Positions 44,286 through 55,107 of a stretch of 64,000 nucleotides of DNA are shown in pieces. The stretch comes from Prochilodus magdalenae (taxonomy: Eukaryota; Chordata; Actinopteri; Characiformes; Prochilodontidae): assembly GCA_024036415.1 (NCBI GenBank), contig JAMWET010000934.1:1-64000 (forward strand), read 5' to 3'. Position 1 is the first letter of the stretch. The number at the start of each line of letters is the position of its first letter. The notes beneath the pieces were generated by a model. It was not told the origin of the DNA, ran no database searches, and saw only the letters and a list, made by a program, of their open reading frames with translations. A program made the position numbers and the translations under genes.

Positions 44286-45308
44286 TTAATCAGATTCAGG
44301 AAACAAACTAAGCCTTGAAAACGAGGATTCAAATATTCTACAGGTTACAATGTACTTAGCTGATGCTCTGAACCACTGATAGAAGATGGCATATATCAGT
44401 GGATTGACAGCAGAGTTAAAGTATATAAGCCAGATGAATACAGTCCACATGACTGATCCAGATGTGATACTTTCAACTGAGAGAGAACATAAATACGCTG
44501 GTATCCAGCAAGAAATATAAACAAAAATGACCAAACTTAATGTTTTAGCTGCTTTAGTTTCAGATGAGCTTGAAACTTTGGCTTCATGTTTGTTTGAGGC
44601 ACCGGTCCTCACAGCTCTCACAGCTTTGGCTTGGCGTTTTGCCACATTAAAAATGATGGAATACAAGACCAGTATAACAGAACAAGGGGCTAGGAAAAAA
44701 ACTACAAGGTCAACGATCACCCAGGAGTACCTAATGACCAGCACACACTCTCCATGACATGTGGTGGAGACCTGGGACGGAGTGAGGTGGTCATTAATGT
44801 ACATCAAAATCAAAACGTAGAGTAGACAAAATAACCAGCCTAGAATTATACTCACAGACATTTTACACACAGTGACTCTACTGGAATAAAGCAGAGGGTC
44901 ACTGACAGCAATGTACCGGTCAACTGCAATGAAAACTAGATTACAGACAGATGCAGTTATTGAGAGATTATTAATAAGATGAAAAATAGAACATGCCATT
45001 ATTCCAAGATACCAGCAGGAGTCTATCAACTGCATGATATTCCCAGGCATAACAAACAGTCCCACGAGGAGATCCGCCACAGACAGAGAGAGGATGAGCA
45101 GGTTGGTGGGAGTGTGGAGCTGCTTGAAGTGAGAGATGGAGATGATCACCAGCAGGTTTAGAAACACAGTGCACACAGATACACAGCAGAGAAAAACATA
45201 GAGGAATATATAAGCAGGGCCCGTTCGGACCTCCTTCCTGCAAGACAAGTTGTTGTTAGGATAGCAGAACTGAGCTGTGATGTTTTCCTGATAGTTAGTT
45301 TCCTCCAT
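44286..45308 (-). CDS. taar: Trace amine-associated receptor, gene 6 (N3.32/D5.42 type), mosaic
   Basis: 340 residues from the ATG at 45308; the frame continues upstream only to a TTG. Landmarks: N9 sequon, D79, C106, DRY at 130-132, CWIP at TM6, and TM7 fingerprint NSAVNPLIYAIFYQWF. Asn113 at 3.32, Asp200 at 5.42. The first 60 residues and the whole 5' flank with TATA box are nearly identical to genes 2 and 5. From TM2 onward it is clearly different (MPGNIMQLIDSCWYLGIMAC, IFHLINNLSITAS, LLYVLILMYIND). The tail (RIFESSFSRLSLFPESD) and FYQWFRAS follow genes 7 to 9. The gene therefore looks like an old-type receptor that received a young-array promoter and N-terminus by gene conversion. Confidence 0.93.
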   Translation of the reverse strand: MEETNYQENITAQFCYPNNNLSCRKEVRTGPAYIFLYVFLCCVSVCTVFLNLLVIISISHFKQLHTPTNLLILSLSVADLLVGLFVMPGNIMQLIDSCWYLGIMACSIFHLINNLSITASVCNLVFIAVDRYIAVSDPLLYSSRVTVCKMSVSIILGWLFCLLYVLILMYINDHLTPSQVSTTCHGECVLVIRYSWVIVDLVVFFLAPCSVILVLYSIIFNVAKRQAKAVRAVRTGASNKHEAKVSSSSETKAAKTLSLVIFVYISCWIPAYLCSLSVESITSGSVMWTVFIWLIYFNSAVNPLIYAIFYQWFRASAKYIVTCRIFESSFSRLSLFPESD

Positions 45309-45402
45309 CTGGAACAGAGGCAGATCATATAACTGGAACTGATCCAAATGAGTTCAGCTATGATGGGAGCTGAACTGAGAGATTTGCCGCTTTGACATCT
45401 TA

Positions 45403-45409
45403 CTTTATA
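45403..45409 (-). promoter_or_regulatory. TATA box of TAAR gene 6
   Basis: TATAAAG on the minus strand, identical context to genes 1 to 5. Confidence 0.6.
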
Positions 45410-45745
45410 CCTGAGCATGAATCCTCCTACTGACCTCTGAGTGGCTGTCTGGTTACTTACATCACTCCCTCATCAAATATTCAACATGACATCATTACTA
45501 ATGTTCTATCTACTGAAAAGGAGACAAAGTCAAAAGCACAACAAACTGTCTGCATATTAGACATGTCATCAAACAGTAGTAATGTCAGGGGGATCAAGAT
45601 CACTTTAGCTGAACTAGACAGAAAAACAAAAACATCCAGTAATAAAACGAGATCACACTTTACTTTTATGTCCATCATGAACATAGTGTGGTGTTTACCT
45701 GTTGTTAAAGTGTTGTAACTGTTGCAAAGTGGATTGATGAAAATA
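45410..45745. other. 5' flank of TAAR gene 6
   Basis: The first 60 bp match the young-array flank. The GAGACAAAGTCAA block near 45520 is a more diverged match to the same flank. Nothing else is recognised. Confidence 0.45.
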
Positions 45746-46640
45746 CAAACCGGATTCCAAAAAAGTTGCAAACAAATTGTGAATAAAAACTGAATGCAGT
45801 GATGTGGAGGTGCCAACATCTAATATTTTATTCAGAATAGAACACAAATCAGAGATCAAAAGTTTAAACTGAGAGAATGTATCATTTTAAGGGAAAAATA
45901 TGTTGTTTAAAAATTTCATGGCGTCAACAAATCCCAAAAAAGTTGGGACAAGTAGCAATAAGTGGATGGAAAAGCCTGCATCACTGATGGTATGGGGTTG
46001 CATGAGTGCTTGTGGCATGGGCAGCTTGCATGTCTGGAAAAGCACCATTAATGCAGAGAACTATGTTCAGGTTCTAGAACAAGATATGCTCCCATCTAGA
46101 CGTCATCTCTTTCAGGGAAGACCCTGCATTTTTCAACAAGATAATGCCAGACCACATTCTGCAGCAGTCACAACATCATGGCTACGTAGGAGAAGGATCC
46201 GGGTACTGAAATGGCCAGCCTGCAGTCCAGATCTTTCACCTATAGAGAACATTTGGCGCATCATAAAGAGGAAGGTGCGACAAAGAAGGCCCAAGACGAT
46301 TGAACAGTTAGAGGCCTGTATTAGACATGAATGGGAGAGCATTCCTATTTCTAAACTTGAGAAACTGGTCTCCTCTGTCCCCAGACGTCTGTTGAGTGTT
46401 GTAAGAAGAAGGGGGGATGCCACACAGTGGTAAAAATGGCCTTGTCCCAACTTTTTCGGGATTTGTTGACGCCATGAAATTTTTTTCTCTTAAAATGATA
46501 CATTCTCTCAGTTTAAACTTTTGATCTGTGATTTGTGTTCTATTCTGAATAAAATATTAGATGTTGGCTCCTCCACATCATTGCATTCAGTTTTTATTCA
46601 CAATTTGTTTAGTGTCCCAACTTTTTTGGAATCCGGTTTG
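45746..46640 (+). mobile_element. Internally deleted Tc1-like element, 895 bp
   Basis: Same family as 11508-13044: ends CAAACCGGATTCC and GGAATCCGGTTTG, with TA at 45744-45745 and 46641-46642. About 630 bp of the interior, including the DNA-binding half of the transposase, is gone. It has both ends, so it could have been moved in trans. Confidence 0.9.
45960..46433 (+). pseudogene. Tc1-like transposase C-terminal half
   Basis: Open frame from about 45960 (SNKWMEKPASLMVWGCMSAC) with FQQDNARPHSA (second Asp) and PDLSPIENIW (Glu). The N-terminal HTH and the first catalytic Asp are deleted, so it cannot be an active enzyme. The remaining half has no stop, unlike the longer copy at 12422-12868, which it matches closely. 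Confidence 0.88.
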
Positions 46641-46659
46641 TACACTCCCAAAAAGAATA

Positions 46660-46935
46660 GCTGCGGTGTGTGTGAGGAAGATAAAGGTGACCAGGATCAA
46701 TAACTGATGACAAATTTAGACTGATATGATCAATATTTATTGAGCTACACATACAGAAGTATGTCTCTCAGTATGGTGTCGGGCCGCCGTGTTTGCTAAC
46801 CCAACACCAGAGACATTCAAACACCAGACGTACTTAACAGCGTTCAGCAATTAAACATGCAGCTTAAATAGTCACTGAAGATGACCCGCTGCCATTCTGA
46901 GTCACTCCATGACAGTCTGGCACGACACCATTCAT
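46660..46935 (-). mobile_element. Deletion derivative of a third Tc1-like family
   Basis: On the minus strand it matches the 3' end of the element at 54380-55107. The blocks GTTATTGATCCTGGTCACC and TGTTGGGTTAGCAAAC are shared, then, after a deletion, the TGGTGTCGTGCCAGACTGTC block near 46931. Only about 275 bp remain. Confidence 0.65.
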
Positions 46936-46999
46936 CTTGTTGAGCTTTACTACTGGTTTTATTACTTTATTATTTTTAGCTCTGCGTTCATAGAATTGC

Positions 47000-48320
47000 G
47001 TTTGTCGATTGTGACAAAACTACCAAGAATGTCAGTGTAGAATCCAGTGTCCGGGCTGTGCTGCCTGCAGCCAGCAGAGGGCGGCAGCAGTGGTGCAATT
47101 CTGGGGGGCCTACAGCCTGGATCTCCAACCCCCAGAATGCCCCAGGCTGAGTCGTCTTCCAGTGGCTCATTAACGAGGTCCTGAGGGAGGCCCTGGACCG
47201 CTATGCCTACGTGTACCTCGACGACATCCTAATATTCTGTCGTATGGACAGATCACAAGAACCTGGCCTACAGTAAACAGGCCAAGCACTTCAATCAGGC
47301 GTGCTGGTCCTTGTTTTCGATTTTGTCCTGATCTACAGACTGGGCTTGAAAAATCTCAAGCCCAATGTTCTTTGCTGTCAGTGGGCCCCTCCGGAATCCT
47401 GCCCAGAACCAGAACCTGTCCTGCCAGCCTCCTCTATAGTTGTCCCCCTTCGCTGGGCCCTGGCAGCCGCCATTGAGGAAGCCCAACCATGGGAGCCAGA
47501 CCCAGGTGGGGGGCCTCTGGGTGCATTGTTTGTTCTTGCCGCCAGCAGCGGGTCCTGGAATGTCCCCTTTGGCTGGTCACCCTGGGGTGAGGCGGTCCCT
47601 GTAGTTCCTATGGAGACCTATCAGAGCCTTTGTTGGATTTTGTGAGGTGTGTGCATGCAACAAGGTCCCTTATGCCAAACCAGCTGGGCTCCTTCATCCC
47701 CTTCCCATCCCTGGCTGCCCCTGGTCCCATGTCTCCCTGGATTTCGTCACGGGTCAGCCAGCGTCCCAGGGCAACACGGCAATCCTGGTCGTGGTTGACC
47801 GGTTCTCGAAGACATGCAAGTTGGTGGCTCTTCCTGGGCCTCCCGCTGCTAGAAAAACAGCATAGCTGCTTATGCAGCATGTTGTGTATGGGATTCCCAG
47901 CGATCTGGTTTCTGTTTGAGGTCCCTAGTTCACGAGCCGCTACCGGAAGGCCTTCTGTGAACTTATGCTGGCATTGTTAAGCCTCTCGTTGGGCTTCCAC
48001 CCTCAATCCACCGGTCAAATAGAGCGAGTCAACCAGGACCTGGGTCAGACCCTCTGCTGTCTGGTGGCAGATAACCCATCATCCTGGGCCAGGCACCTGC
48101 CCTGGGCAGGGTATGCCCACAATACCCTCTGGCACTCCTCACTGGGAATGTCCCCATTTGAGTGCCAGTTTGGCTATCCGCCGCCCATGCATGTTCCTGC
48201 AGCAGCCCAGGATGTGACTGCTGTAGTTGCTGGCCAGGAAATAGCTGCTGCCCAACCAGCTGCCCAGGATATGGCAGCTGGGCAGGGAGGCTGGCCATCC
48301 AGATATCAGTAGTTCTCTTC
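47000..48320 (+). mobile_element. Ty3/gypsy relic, family D, plus strand
   Basis: RT end, RNase H scrap and integrase in order on the plus strand. The GC content is higher than in neighbouring DNA. No LTR was found at the left; the right side fades into the 24-bp repeat at 48325. Confidence 0.75.
47168..48312 (+). pseudogene. Gypsy RT-integrase remnant, family D
   Basis: [20 protein letters not shown] with an intact catalytic box at 47170-47230, joined by deletion to [19 protein letters not shown] of RNase H. Integrase follows at 47650-47865 (WSHVSLDFVTGQPASQGNTA then VVVDRFSKTCK, first Asp present). After a frame change comes 47995-48190 (GFHPQSTGQIERVNQDL with the catalytic Glu, and GYAHNTLWHSSLGMSPFEC). 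It is broken in at least three places. Confidence 0.83.
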
Positions 48321-48324
48321 CCGG

Positions 48325-48420
48325 CCGCACTTGCAGTTCACTTCCTGGCAGCCCTTGCGGTTCCCTTCCTGGCAGCCCTTGCAGTTCCCTTTCCGGCCCC
48401 TCTCGCAGTTCACTGCCAGG
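48325..48420 (+). repeat. 24-bp minisatellite
   Basis: About 3.7 units of GCAGTTCCCTTCCTGGCAGC plus CCTT, frame-preserving, translating as AVPFLAAL repeats. It directly follows the family D integrase frame. Confidence 0.75.
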
Positions 48421-48499
48421 TTGGCTACCTCTTTTTAACTCCAAACCCAGTCACCGTTCTGGTCAAAGCCCAGCTGCCGTTCCAGTTATAATTCTTGTT

Positions 48500-48850
48500 C
48501 CATATTCCCCCCCCATATTTAACCCATCTACTGTTCCTGGTTTTGTGTTTGTCCCAGTCATTGTGCATGTCCCTTTACCCATTACTGTTAGTGTTCCAGT
48601 TCCCATTCCTGTAGGTTTGTGTGTACCCATTCCTGTCGATGTCTCCATCCCTGTTTCTGTTACCATTTCTGTTCCTGTCCCCTTGGTGTCATTTGTTCCT
48701 TGGCCCAGTCTCCTGTTTGTTGCCTGGTCATGTTTCCTGTCTGTTCCCGGTCCAGTCTCTTAGTCTCCTGTCCATTTTCCCCATCCTACCTCCTGTTTGG
48801 TTACCTGTACAGTCTCTTCTCTCATGCCCTGTCCAGTGTCCTGTCTTGTT
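48500..48850 (+). repeat. Pyrimidine-rich degenerate repeat
   Basis: Cryptic 6- and 12-bp repeats of CCTGTT/CCCATT type. Plus-strand frames read as V-P-V/I-P-V repeats, minus-strand ones as M-G-T repeats. Both are artefacts of low complexity. Confidence 0.55.
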
Positions 48851-50474
48851 CCTAAAATAGCAAACACCAAAATTTCTTCTCTTTGTAAAACCTGAACTAC
48901 CTACAGTGGGCCAATAGCATACACTCCATAGCGAGCGGCAAACAAAGCCTGGCTGTACAGGACCTCTACTAGGGACGCCATATGTTGTATATTTCTTTGA
49001 CTTTCTTGTATTCTTTTAGTTCTACACGTCTAAGTAAATATGGTTTTTATAATTTCCTGGCAGTACAGATACCAAAAACCAAAACGTCCAAATGGTCATT
49101 CACCCCCTGGGGAAAATTTGGTCAAAAGCTAACCTCATGGGGAAGAGTTTGCCTTCCCAGACCAGAAATTAGATTTCACAACACTGAGGCATTTAGAACT
49201 GAAGTTGAGTCCCTGGGAACGTTTACTCACCAGTAATGTAAAGGCCATGGCTAAGTTCGTGTCTTCAAACTGCATTTGCATTCTGGAATCTGAGCTCAGT
49301 AAACTAAGATCATATCTACAATGGTCTCCTCTCTTCACCTGACGCCAGAAGAAGAACTGACCACAGATGCATGTTCCTGGTACCTCGAGTTAGACCACCT
49401 CTATGAAGCGATGGTTACCATGTGCATGTATTGTACTATTACTAGCCCCCTGCTAAAAGAAGCCATAGGCCCACACTGTGAGCACCGCAGTGCCCTGCAA
49501 GGGAAGAGGTTTGAATTTTACAGCAGCTGAAGCTTTTAGGACACGTGTCAGATACAGATTTTCTACTTTCTCAAAATTTCATTTACAGAATTTTGTGTAG
49601 CCATACATGCCTCCAAATGCCATTTTCCAATTCCATTTGCATTTTTTCTTTTTTGTTTCTCAGCTCAAGACACAATTTATCTTTATCCACATGTATCCTC
49701 AGATTTTGGCAATTTTTGGAGTGAAACGCAGGCATACACAACATCGGCATTAGAAAATTAAACAAATGGTAATGCACAGTTCTTATTTAATTAGATTGGC
49801 ATATTGGACAGAGAAAGATACAAAGAAACCCTTCCAGAAATCTCAGAACTGAATTAATTTGGTTTTGTTTGATCATTTGGTAGCTTAATACAGTACTGTT
49901 GATTTTAACAAACCTTATATATACATATATATGTACTGTATGTATATGCATATATATATAATCAATGTGTTTAGGGAAGCTGATTAAAAAATACACTAAT
50001 AATTTGTTATTTAAATAATAAAATGTTCTTTAGCAGTTGCATGTATATTTTATGGATTACTTGATCAATCTTCACACTTATTAATAATTGCATTATTTTG
50101 CGAAATATTTAGCAGAATGTTTGTTTTTACCATGGTCAGATAAGCCATGCTATGGCCTCCTATGCAACAATAATGCTTGAATCGAAACTCTAATCTGTAC
50201 ATCTATAACTATATTAGATCAGATATCCTTCTATAGTTCTGGGGTCTTATGTGATGCAGAAACAGAGTGAGCTGAAATTACAGTCAAATTTTATCAACTG
50301 GGCATCATCTCCTCCTGCAGAGGCCCCGTAGCTACTCTTCCCTGCTTCCCCTCCCTCTTTATAGACAACCCCTCCTTCCATAAACATTCCCTCTTACATT
50401 TTATTATTATTATTCCCATTCCTAAATGTGGTCAGAGCCTGTGCAGTGGTTTCATCTTTGGACTCAGTCTGGAA
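48851..50474. other. Intergenic, 3' side of TAAR gene 7
   Basis: AT-rich from 49550 on, with a TATATATA tract near 49917-49960. The last 200 bp resemble the 3' flanks of genes 6 and 9 (GGCATCATCTCCTCCTGCAG). No gene is recognised; the 69-codon frame at 49321 has no features. Confidence 0.45.
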
Positions 50475-51497
50475 TTAAACATGTTCAGGAAAAAAACTCA
50501 GCCTTGAAGATGAGGATTCAAATATTCTACAGGTTACAATGTACTTAGCCGATGTTCTGAACCACTGATAGAAGATGGCGTATATGAGTGGATTCATAGA
50601 GGAGTTCATGTATATCAGCCAGATGAATACAGTCCACACCATTGCTGAAGATGTCAAGTTATCAACTGACAGAGAGCTGAAGGAAAACGGTATCCAGCAA
50701 CCGAGATACACAAATATCACAATGCTCAGTGTTTTAGCTGCTTTGGTTTCAGAGGAGTTAGAAACTTTGTCTCCAGGTTTGTCTGAGACACCAGTTGCCA
50801 TAGCTCTAACAGCTTTAGCTTGACGTCTTGCCATCTTAAAAATCAGAGAATACAAGACCAGAATAACCAAGCAAGGGGCTAGGAAAGCAAATACGAGATT
50901 CGATATGGCCCAGGAGTATTTAACATGGATCACACACTCTCCATAGCATCTAACAGACATCTGAGACGGAGTGAGGTGGTTATTAAAGTGCATTAAAATA
51001 GTGATGTACGTTAAACAAAAGGACCAGCTTAGAAGTATGCACACAGACATTTTACAAACAGTGACCCTAGTAGAATAAAGCAGAGGGTCACTGACAGCAA
51101 TGTACCGGTCCACTGCAATGAATATTAAGCTACAGACTGATCCTGATACTGATAGATTACTGACCACTGAATAAACAGAACAGGCCACTTTCCCAAGGTA
51201 CCAGCAGGAGTCTATAAACTGCATGATATTCACAGGCATAACAAACAGTCCCACGAGGAGATCCGCCACAGACAGAGAGAGGATGAGCAGGTTGGTGGGA
51301 GTGTGGAGCTGCTTGAAGTGAGAGATGGAGATGATCACCAGCAGGTTAAGAAAGACAGTGCATACAGATACACACGAGAGGAAAACATACAAGACCATAT
51401 TAGCAGGGCCCGTTCGGACCTCCTTCCTGCAAGAGGCATTGTTATCAGGAAAGCAGTACTGAACTGTGATGTTTGGAGTACAGTCTGTGTTATTCAT
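50475..51497 (-). CDS. taar: Trace amine-associated receptor, gene 7 (no Asp at 3.32 or 5.42)
   Basis: 340 residues from the ATG at 51497. A longer in-frame ATG at 51554 would add 19 residues but lies where the transcript would begin, so I prefer the shorter form, which aligns with gene 8. Sequons at N2, N9 and N20; D79, C106, DRY at 130-132, CWIP and the fingerprint NSSMNPLIYAIFYQWF at 298-313. Position 3.32 is Ser113 and 5.42 is Asn200 (SWAISNLVFAFLAP). Both known amine-anchoring acids are missing, so the ligand may not be a simple amine. The TATA box of its twin gene 8 is deleted here. The coding frame is intact. Confidence 0.92.
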   Translation of the reverse strand: MNNTDCTPNITVQYCFPDNNASCRKEVRTGPANMVLYVFLSCVSVCTVFLNLLVIISISHFKQLHTPTNLLILSLSVADLLVGLFVMPVNIMQFIDSCWYLGKVACSVYSVVSNLSVSGSVCSLIFIAVDRYIAVSDPLLYSTRVTVCKMSVCILLSWSFCLTYITILMHFNNHLTPSQMSVRCYGECVIHVKYSWAISNLVFAFLAPCLVILVLYSLIFKMARRQAKAVRAMATGVSDKPGDKVSNSSETKAAKTLSIVIFVYLGCWIPFSFSSLSVDNLTSSAMVWTVFIWLIYMNSSMNPLIYAIFYQWFRTSAKYIVTCRIFESSSSRLSFFPEHV

Positions 51498-51577
51498 CTG
51501 CGTGCAGATCCACCAGTCGGGAATAATCCACCTGTGGTGTTCGGTAACCCTCATCTGGGAGAATTGTGTTTCGTCAT

Positions 51578-51590
51578 GTCTCTTTTAAAT
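51578..51590 (-). promoter_or_regulatory. Damaged TATA region of TAAR gene 7
   Basis: Gene 8 has TATAAAG here. In gene 7 a deletion of about 11 bp leaves TTTAAAAGAGACATG. The CCAAT box (ATTGG on the plus strand at 51608-51612) is kept. Confidence 0.5.
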
Positions 51591-51615
51591 CTTCCCACTG
51601 ATACATGATTGGCTA

Positions 51616-51949
51616 GTTGGTCCACTCATGTAATATGCAGCATGTAAATTATTGTGACTCTGGATTTTGGTTGGTGCTTTTTAGATGAAGTGAACAGTCA
51701 ACAGACTCTCTGGCACATCAGTAACACATCAATAATGCAACAGTGGAACGTCTGAATACATTCTAAAAAAATATCAAGAGAATTTGAATAACTGTATCTC
51801 TAAAATTTGCATATAATCTATACATTTTTTCACTTTATTTAAATGGCAGCGTCGCACTAGCTGTGTCAGTGAAGGAATTCCCACATTAGCCTCCTAATAG
51901 AAGCCTGACACTCCTATACCCAATCTGACACTTGAAGGGGGGCATCAAA
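51616..51949. other. 5' flank of TAAR gene 7, no other feature
   Basis: Resembles the 5' flank of gene 8 for about 130 bp (GATTTTGGTTGGT, CAACAGAC), then becomes unique. Confidence 0.4.
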
Positions 51950-54180
51950 GGGTTTGTTCAAGGTCCTGATTACCCTCTCTGTCTTGACTGAGGGTGGAAG
52001 CCAGACGACAGACTTGCTGAAGCCCCAAAGAGTTTACAAAGGGCCCCCAAAAACTGGCTAGCCAAATTAGGGCCTTGGTTGGACACAATATCCAATGGTA
52101 ACCCATAGACCCAAACTACATGGTAGAGGAATAGTCTAGCAGCCCCTTTTGCTGAGGGGAGTGCCAGTAAGGTACTTGCAGGCCTTGGTGAACTTCCTGG
52201 TAGCCACAATGATCACAGAGTTGCCTTGAGATGCTGGTAGCCCTGTGGTAAAGTCCATAGAGAGGTGGGACCATGGGCATGAAGGGATGGACAGAGGGTA
52301 AAGTAGACTTGCTGGACTTGTTGTGGGCACAGACTTGGCAGGCTGCTATTAAGCCCTGTACGTCCTGTTCCATGCAAGGCCACCAGAACTGCCTCCACAG
52401 GTAACCCCCAGATGGTCCATGAATGTCCCCCATTGAAGGACCTTGGACCTGACAGAAGTGGGGCATAGAGTCTGCCAGGTGGCCCACCTCCAGGGTCAGC
52501 CTACCCCCGAAGAGCATCCTGGATGGCACCTTCAAACCTCCTAGAGATGGGTGCTACAACCCACAAACTAGGTATTATAGTCTCCAGAAAATGATTTAGG
52601 GATGCAGGCTTCCATTGGCGAGAGAAGGCATCGGGGGTTCTTGGTGCCAGGTTGATGTGACAAAACGAAATTGAACCATGCAAATTAGAGAGCCCACCTG
52701 CCTGATGAGGATTCAGACGTTTGGCCTGTTGAATGTAAGTCAGATTTTTATGGTCAATCCAGACCACGGACTGATGTTTGGCTCCTGCCCCCAGCCAGTG
52801 CCTCTATTCCTCCAGAGCCAACTATTAACTGTTAACAGCTCCTGGTCCTTCACATCATAGTTACATTCAGTGAGCGTGAGGCAATGTGAGAAGAACAGGA
52901 GACAGGGGTGTAACTGTCCTTTAGGACCAGGCCACTGTGAAAGGACAGCCCCTACATTGAAAACTAAAGCATCAAACTCCACTACAAAGGACAGGGAGCT
53001 GTAGTCCTGGGAAGTTTAAAGCCAGCATTTGAGCTCTTAGAGAATTCTTGGTTTCTGTTGTCCACTGAAATGGGTGAGGGACAACTTTTGACACTGAGGT
53101 CCCCAGGCCACCACCAGTCGTGATAGCCAGTCAATCCAGGAATTGTACCATTGCAGCCAGGGGAACCCCAGGAGGATTGCCCATCAATTGCAGAAACAGG
53201 CATGGGCCAATCCAACGATACAACTTATCGGGCAAGGGCTGCATCAGTGAAATAACCTGCAGCCCCTGGGTCTATGAAAGCTCTGAGATGTGTTTCCTGT
53301 TTGTGCCCCCAGGAGACAGAAATATTTAGTAAGGAACACCGCTGAGCTTAGGAGGACTGGCACTCAAGTATGTCCCAGCTGCACAGGGTCTGGAGGGTTG
53401 GTCAAGGTATGCGGAGCTGAAGACTGGGAGCATTCAGCTTCTTTGCGTCGGCGGCACTATTGTCTGACAGTTGTCAAGTCACAAGGAGAGCCCAATAAGA
53501 CTCCCAGAAGAGAGAGGAGGACCTCTGGGAGTCAGCTCATCATTGATTTCCTCACTCAGGCCTTGATGGTAGGCGGACATGAGAGAGGTCAAATTCCCGG
53601 CTCTTGGCTGCTAAAGTGTGGAACTCGATGGTCTAATCTGCCACTGACCTCCTTCCTTGATGTTTGCAGAGGAGGCATGAACCAGACTCGCCTCCAAAGG
53701 CGGGTTGATCATAGTCAGAGCACAACGCTACCATAATTGCACTGGCTGTTGCACAGACATTGGGTTGATTTTCCCAGACAGGTGTTGCCCAAGAGGGGGC
53801 ATGCCCCAACAACAGTGAACTTATGTAGGCCACCATAGCCCACTCAGCAACACCCAGGGTCCCCTTTATACCTTTTGGGGCAAACAGGGCTTGACCCAGA
53901 GATTGTCCAGAGACGGCCGCCTGATGGGCAGGTTCAGGGGCCATGTAAGTTGTAGGTTGGTGCACAAGGGCAGGTTGCTGAGCTAGTGTGAGTGCCACAA
54001 CTCTGCTGTCAAAATCTGCTGTAAGATCTACCCATGCCTACCAACCATTGCATCCTGGGAAGCTAGTGCAGCTCTGACATGTTGCCGCTACACCTGTTCC
54101 ATGGAATGGTCCATGACTTGTTTGACAGCCTGTTCCAAAGACTGTTCAGCTGGGTCCACATTCATGGCTCAGTCTTTCTG
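51950..54180 (-). mobile_element. Ty3/gypsy relic, family E, minus strand
   Basis: Order on the minus strand: gag, protease, RNase H, integrase. RT is missing, because protease and RNase H meet at about 52985. No LTR was found at either side. Confidence 0.8.
51955..54170 (-). pseudogene. Gypsy gag-pol remnant, family E
   Basis: Gag capsid at 53998-53633 (VAYISSLLLGHAPSWATPVW, a typical Ty3/gypsy gag stretch). Protease-like FIDPGAAGYFTDAALAR near 53275-53225, where the D-S-G active site has become D-P-G. RNase H at 52982-52740 (FNVGAVLSQWPGPKGQLHP, LTLTECNYDVKDQELLTVN) and WIDHKNLTYIQQAKRLNPH at 52760. Integrase core at 52330-52136 (WSHLSMDFTTGLPASQGNS) and DIVSNQGPNLASQFL near 52110. Stops and shifts throughout. 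Confidence 0.83.
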
Positions 54181-54379
54181 TAACGGGTAACTCACTCTAA
54201 ATGATGTTTGAACCCAGGCCAGTTCCCCTCCACACCTGCAGTGGTCAAGCTCGCTAGAATACTAGCCTGTTCAACAACTTGATTCTCATTAGTAGCCATC
54301 AAAAAAATAATAGTGGCACCCAAAAGGAATCAACCGCAGGAATGAAACTTGGTGGGAAGGTTTGACATTGTGAGACATG

Positions 54380-55107
54380 TGAATGATTCAAGTTTCACAG
54401 TCTGTGGAACATGTGATGCTGTTGGCAGCAGCAGATAGAGGAAGGCACGCACCAGCGATATGAAGGATTAGGGAGACCTACACAAGCCCCTGAGGGAGGG
54501 AACCAACGGATTGTCCCACATGTGTGGAGTGACCCAACAGCAACGTCAGCAAACATTCAGCGAGGAGTAATGCCCTCTGTGAGTCATACCAGTAGTGCCA
54601 GCACCCTGGCAGACGGTTGCACAATGCGGAACAACATGCACGCAGATTGCTATGACGACTGCCCCTAACACCAAGTCACCTTACCAGTGATTATACTGGT
54701 GTCGTGCCAGACTGTCATGGAGAATGGCAGCGTGTCGTCTTCAGTGACGAGTTCCGCTTTTGTCATGGTGGAGGCGACCACTGAATCCATGTTTGGAGGC
54801 ACCGTGGCCAGCACCAAGATGAATGTCTTGATGTCACAAGTCACACGTCCAGAAGGCCTGGTTTCACTCCACCTCCACTCCTACCGCACCATCTGCAGGA
54901 ACTGTGTGAGGATATTCAAGCTGCATGGGATGGATTATCACAGGACACCATTAGAACCTCGTCTGGCGTGTTGGGTTAGCAAACATGGCGGCCTGATGCC
55001 ATACTGAGAGACAGACTTCTGTATGTGTAGCTCAATAAATATTGATCATATCAGTCTAAATTTATCATCAGTTATTGATCCTGGTCACCTTTATCTTCCT
55101 TCCCAAC
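54380..55107 (+). mobile_element. Tc1-like relic, third family
   Basis: Plus-strand remnant of a DD-E transposase. The frame around 54620-54800 gives RRLHNAEQHAR, RLPLTPSHLTSD and GEWQRVVFSDEFRFC, which contains the first catalytic Asp, followed by a stop after GGGDH. The right end (GTTATTGATCCTGGTCACC) is shared, inverted, with 46660-46800. The left boundary is uncertain. Confidence 0.72.

Noticed and set aside
48545..48860. V-P-V repeat frames that look like a structural protein
   Set aside because: Both strands give simple repeat peptides, as expected from pyrimidine-rich cryptic repeats.
54687..55007. 106-codon plus-strand frame in the third Tc1 relic
   Set aside because: It is in the wrong frame; the recognisable transposase peptide (VVFSDEFRFC) reads in another frame and is interrupted by a stop.
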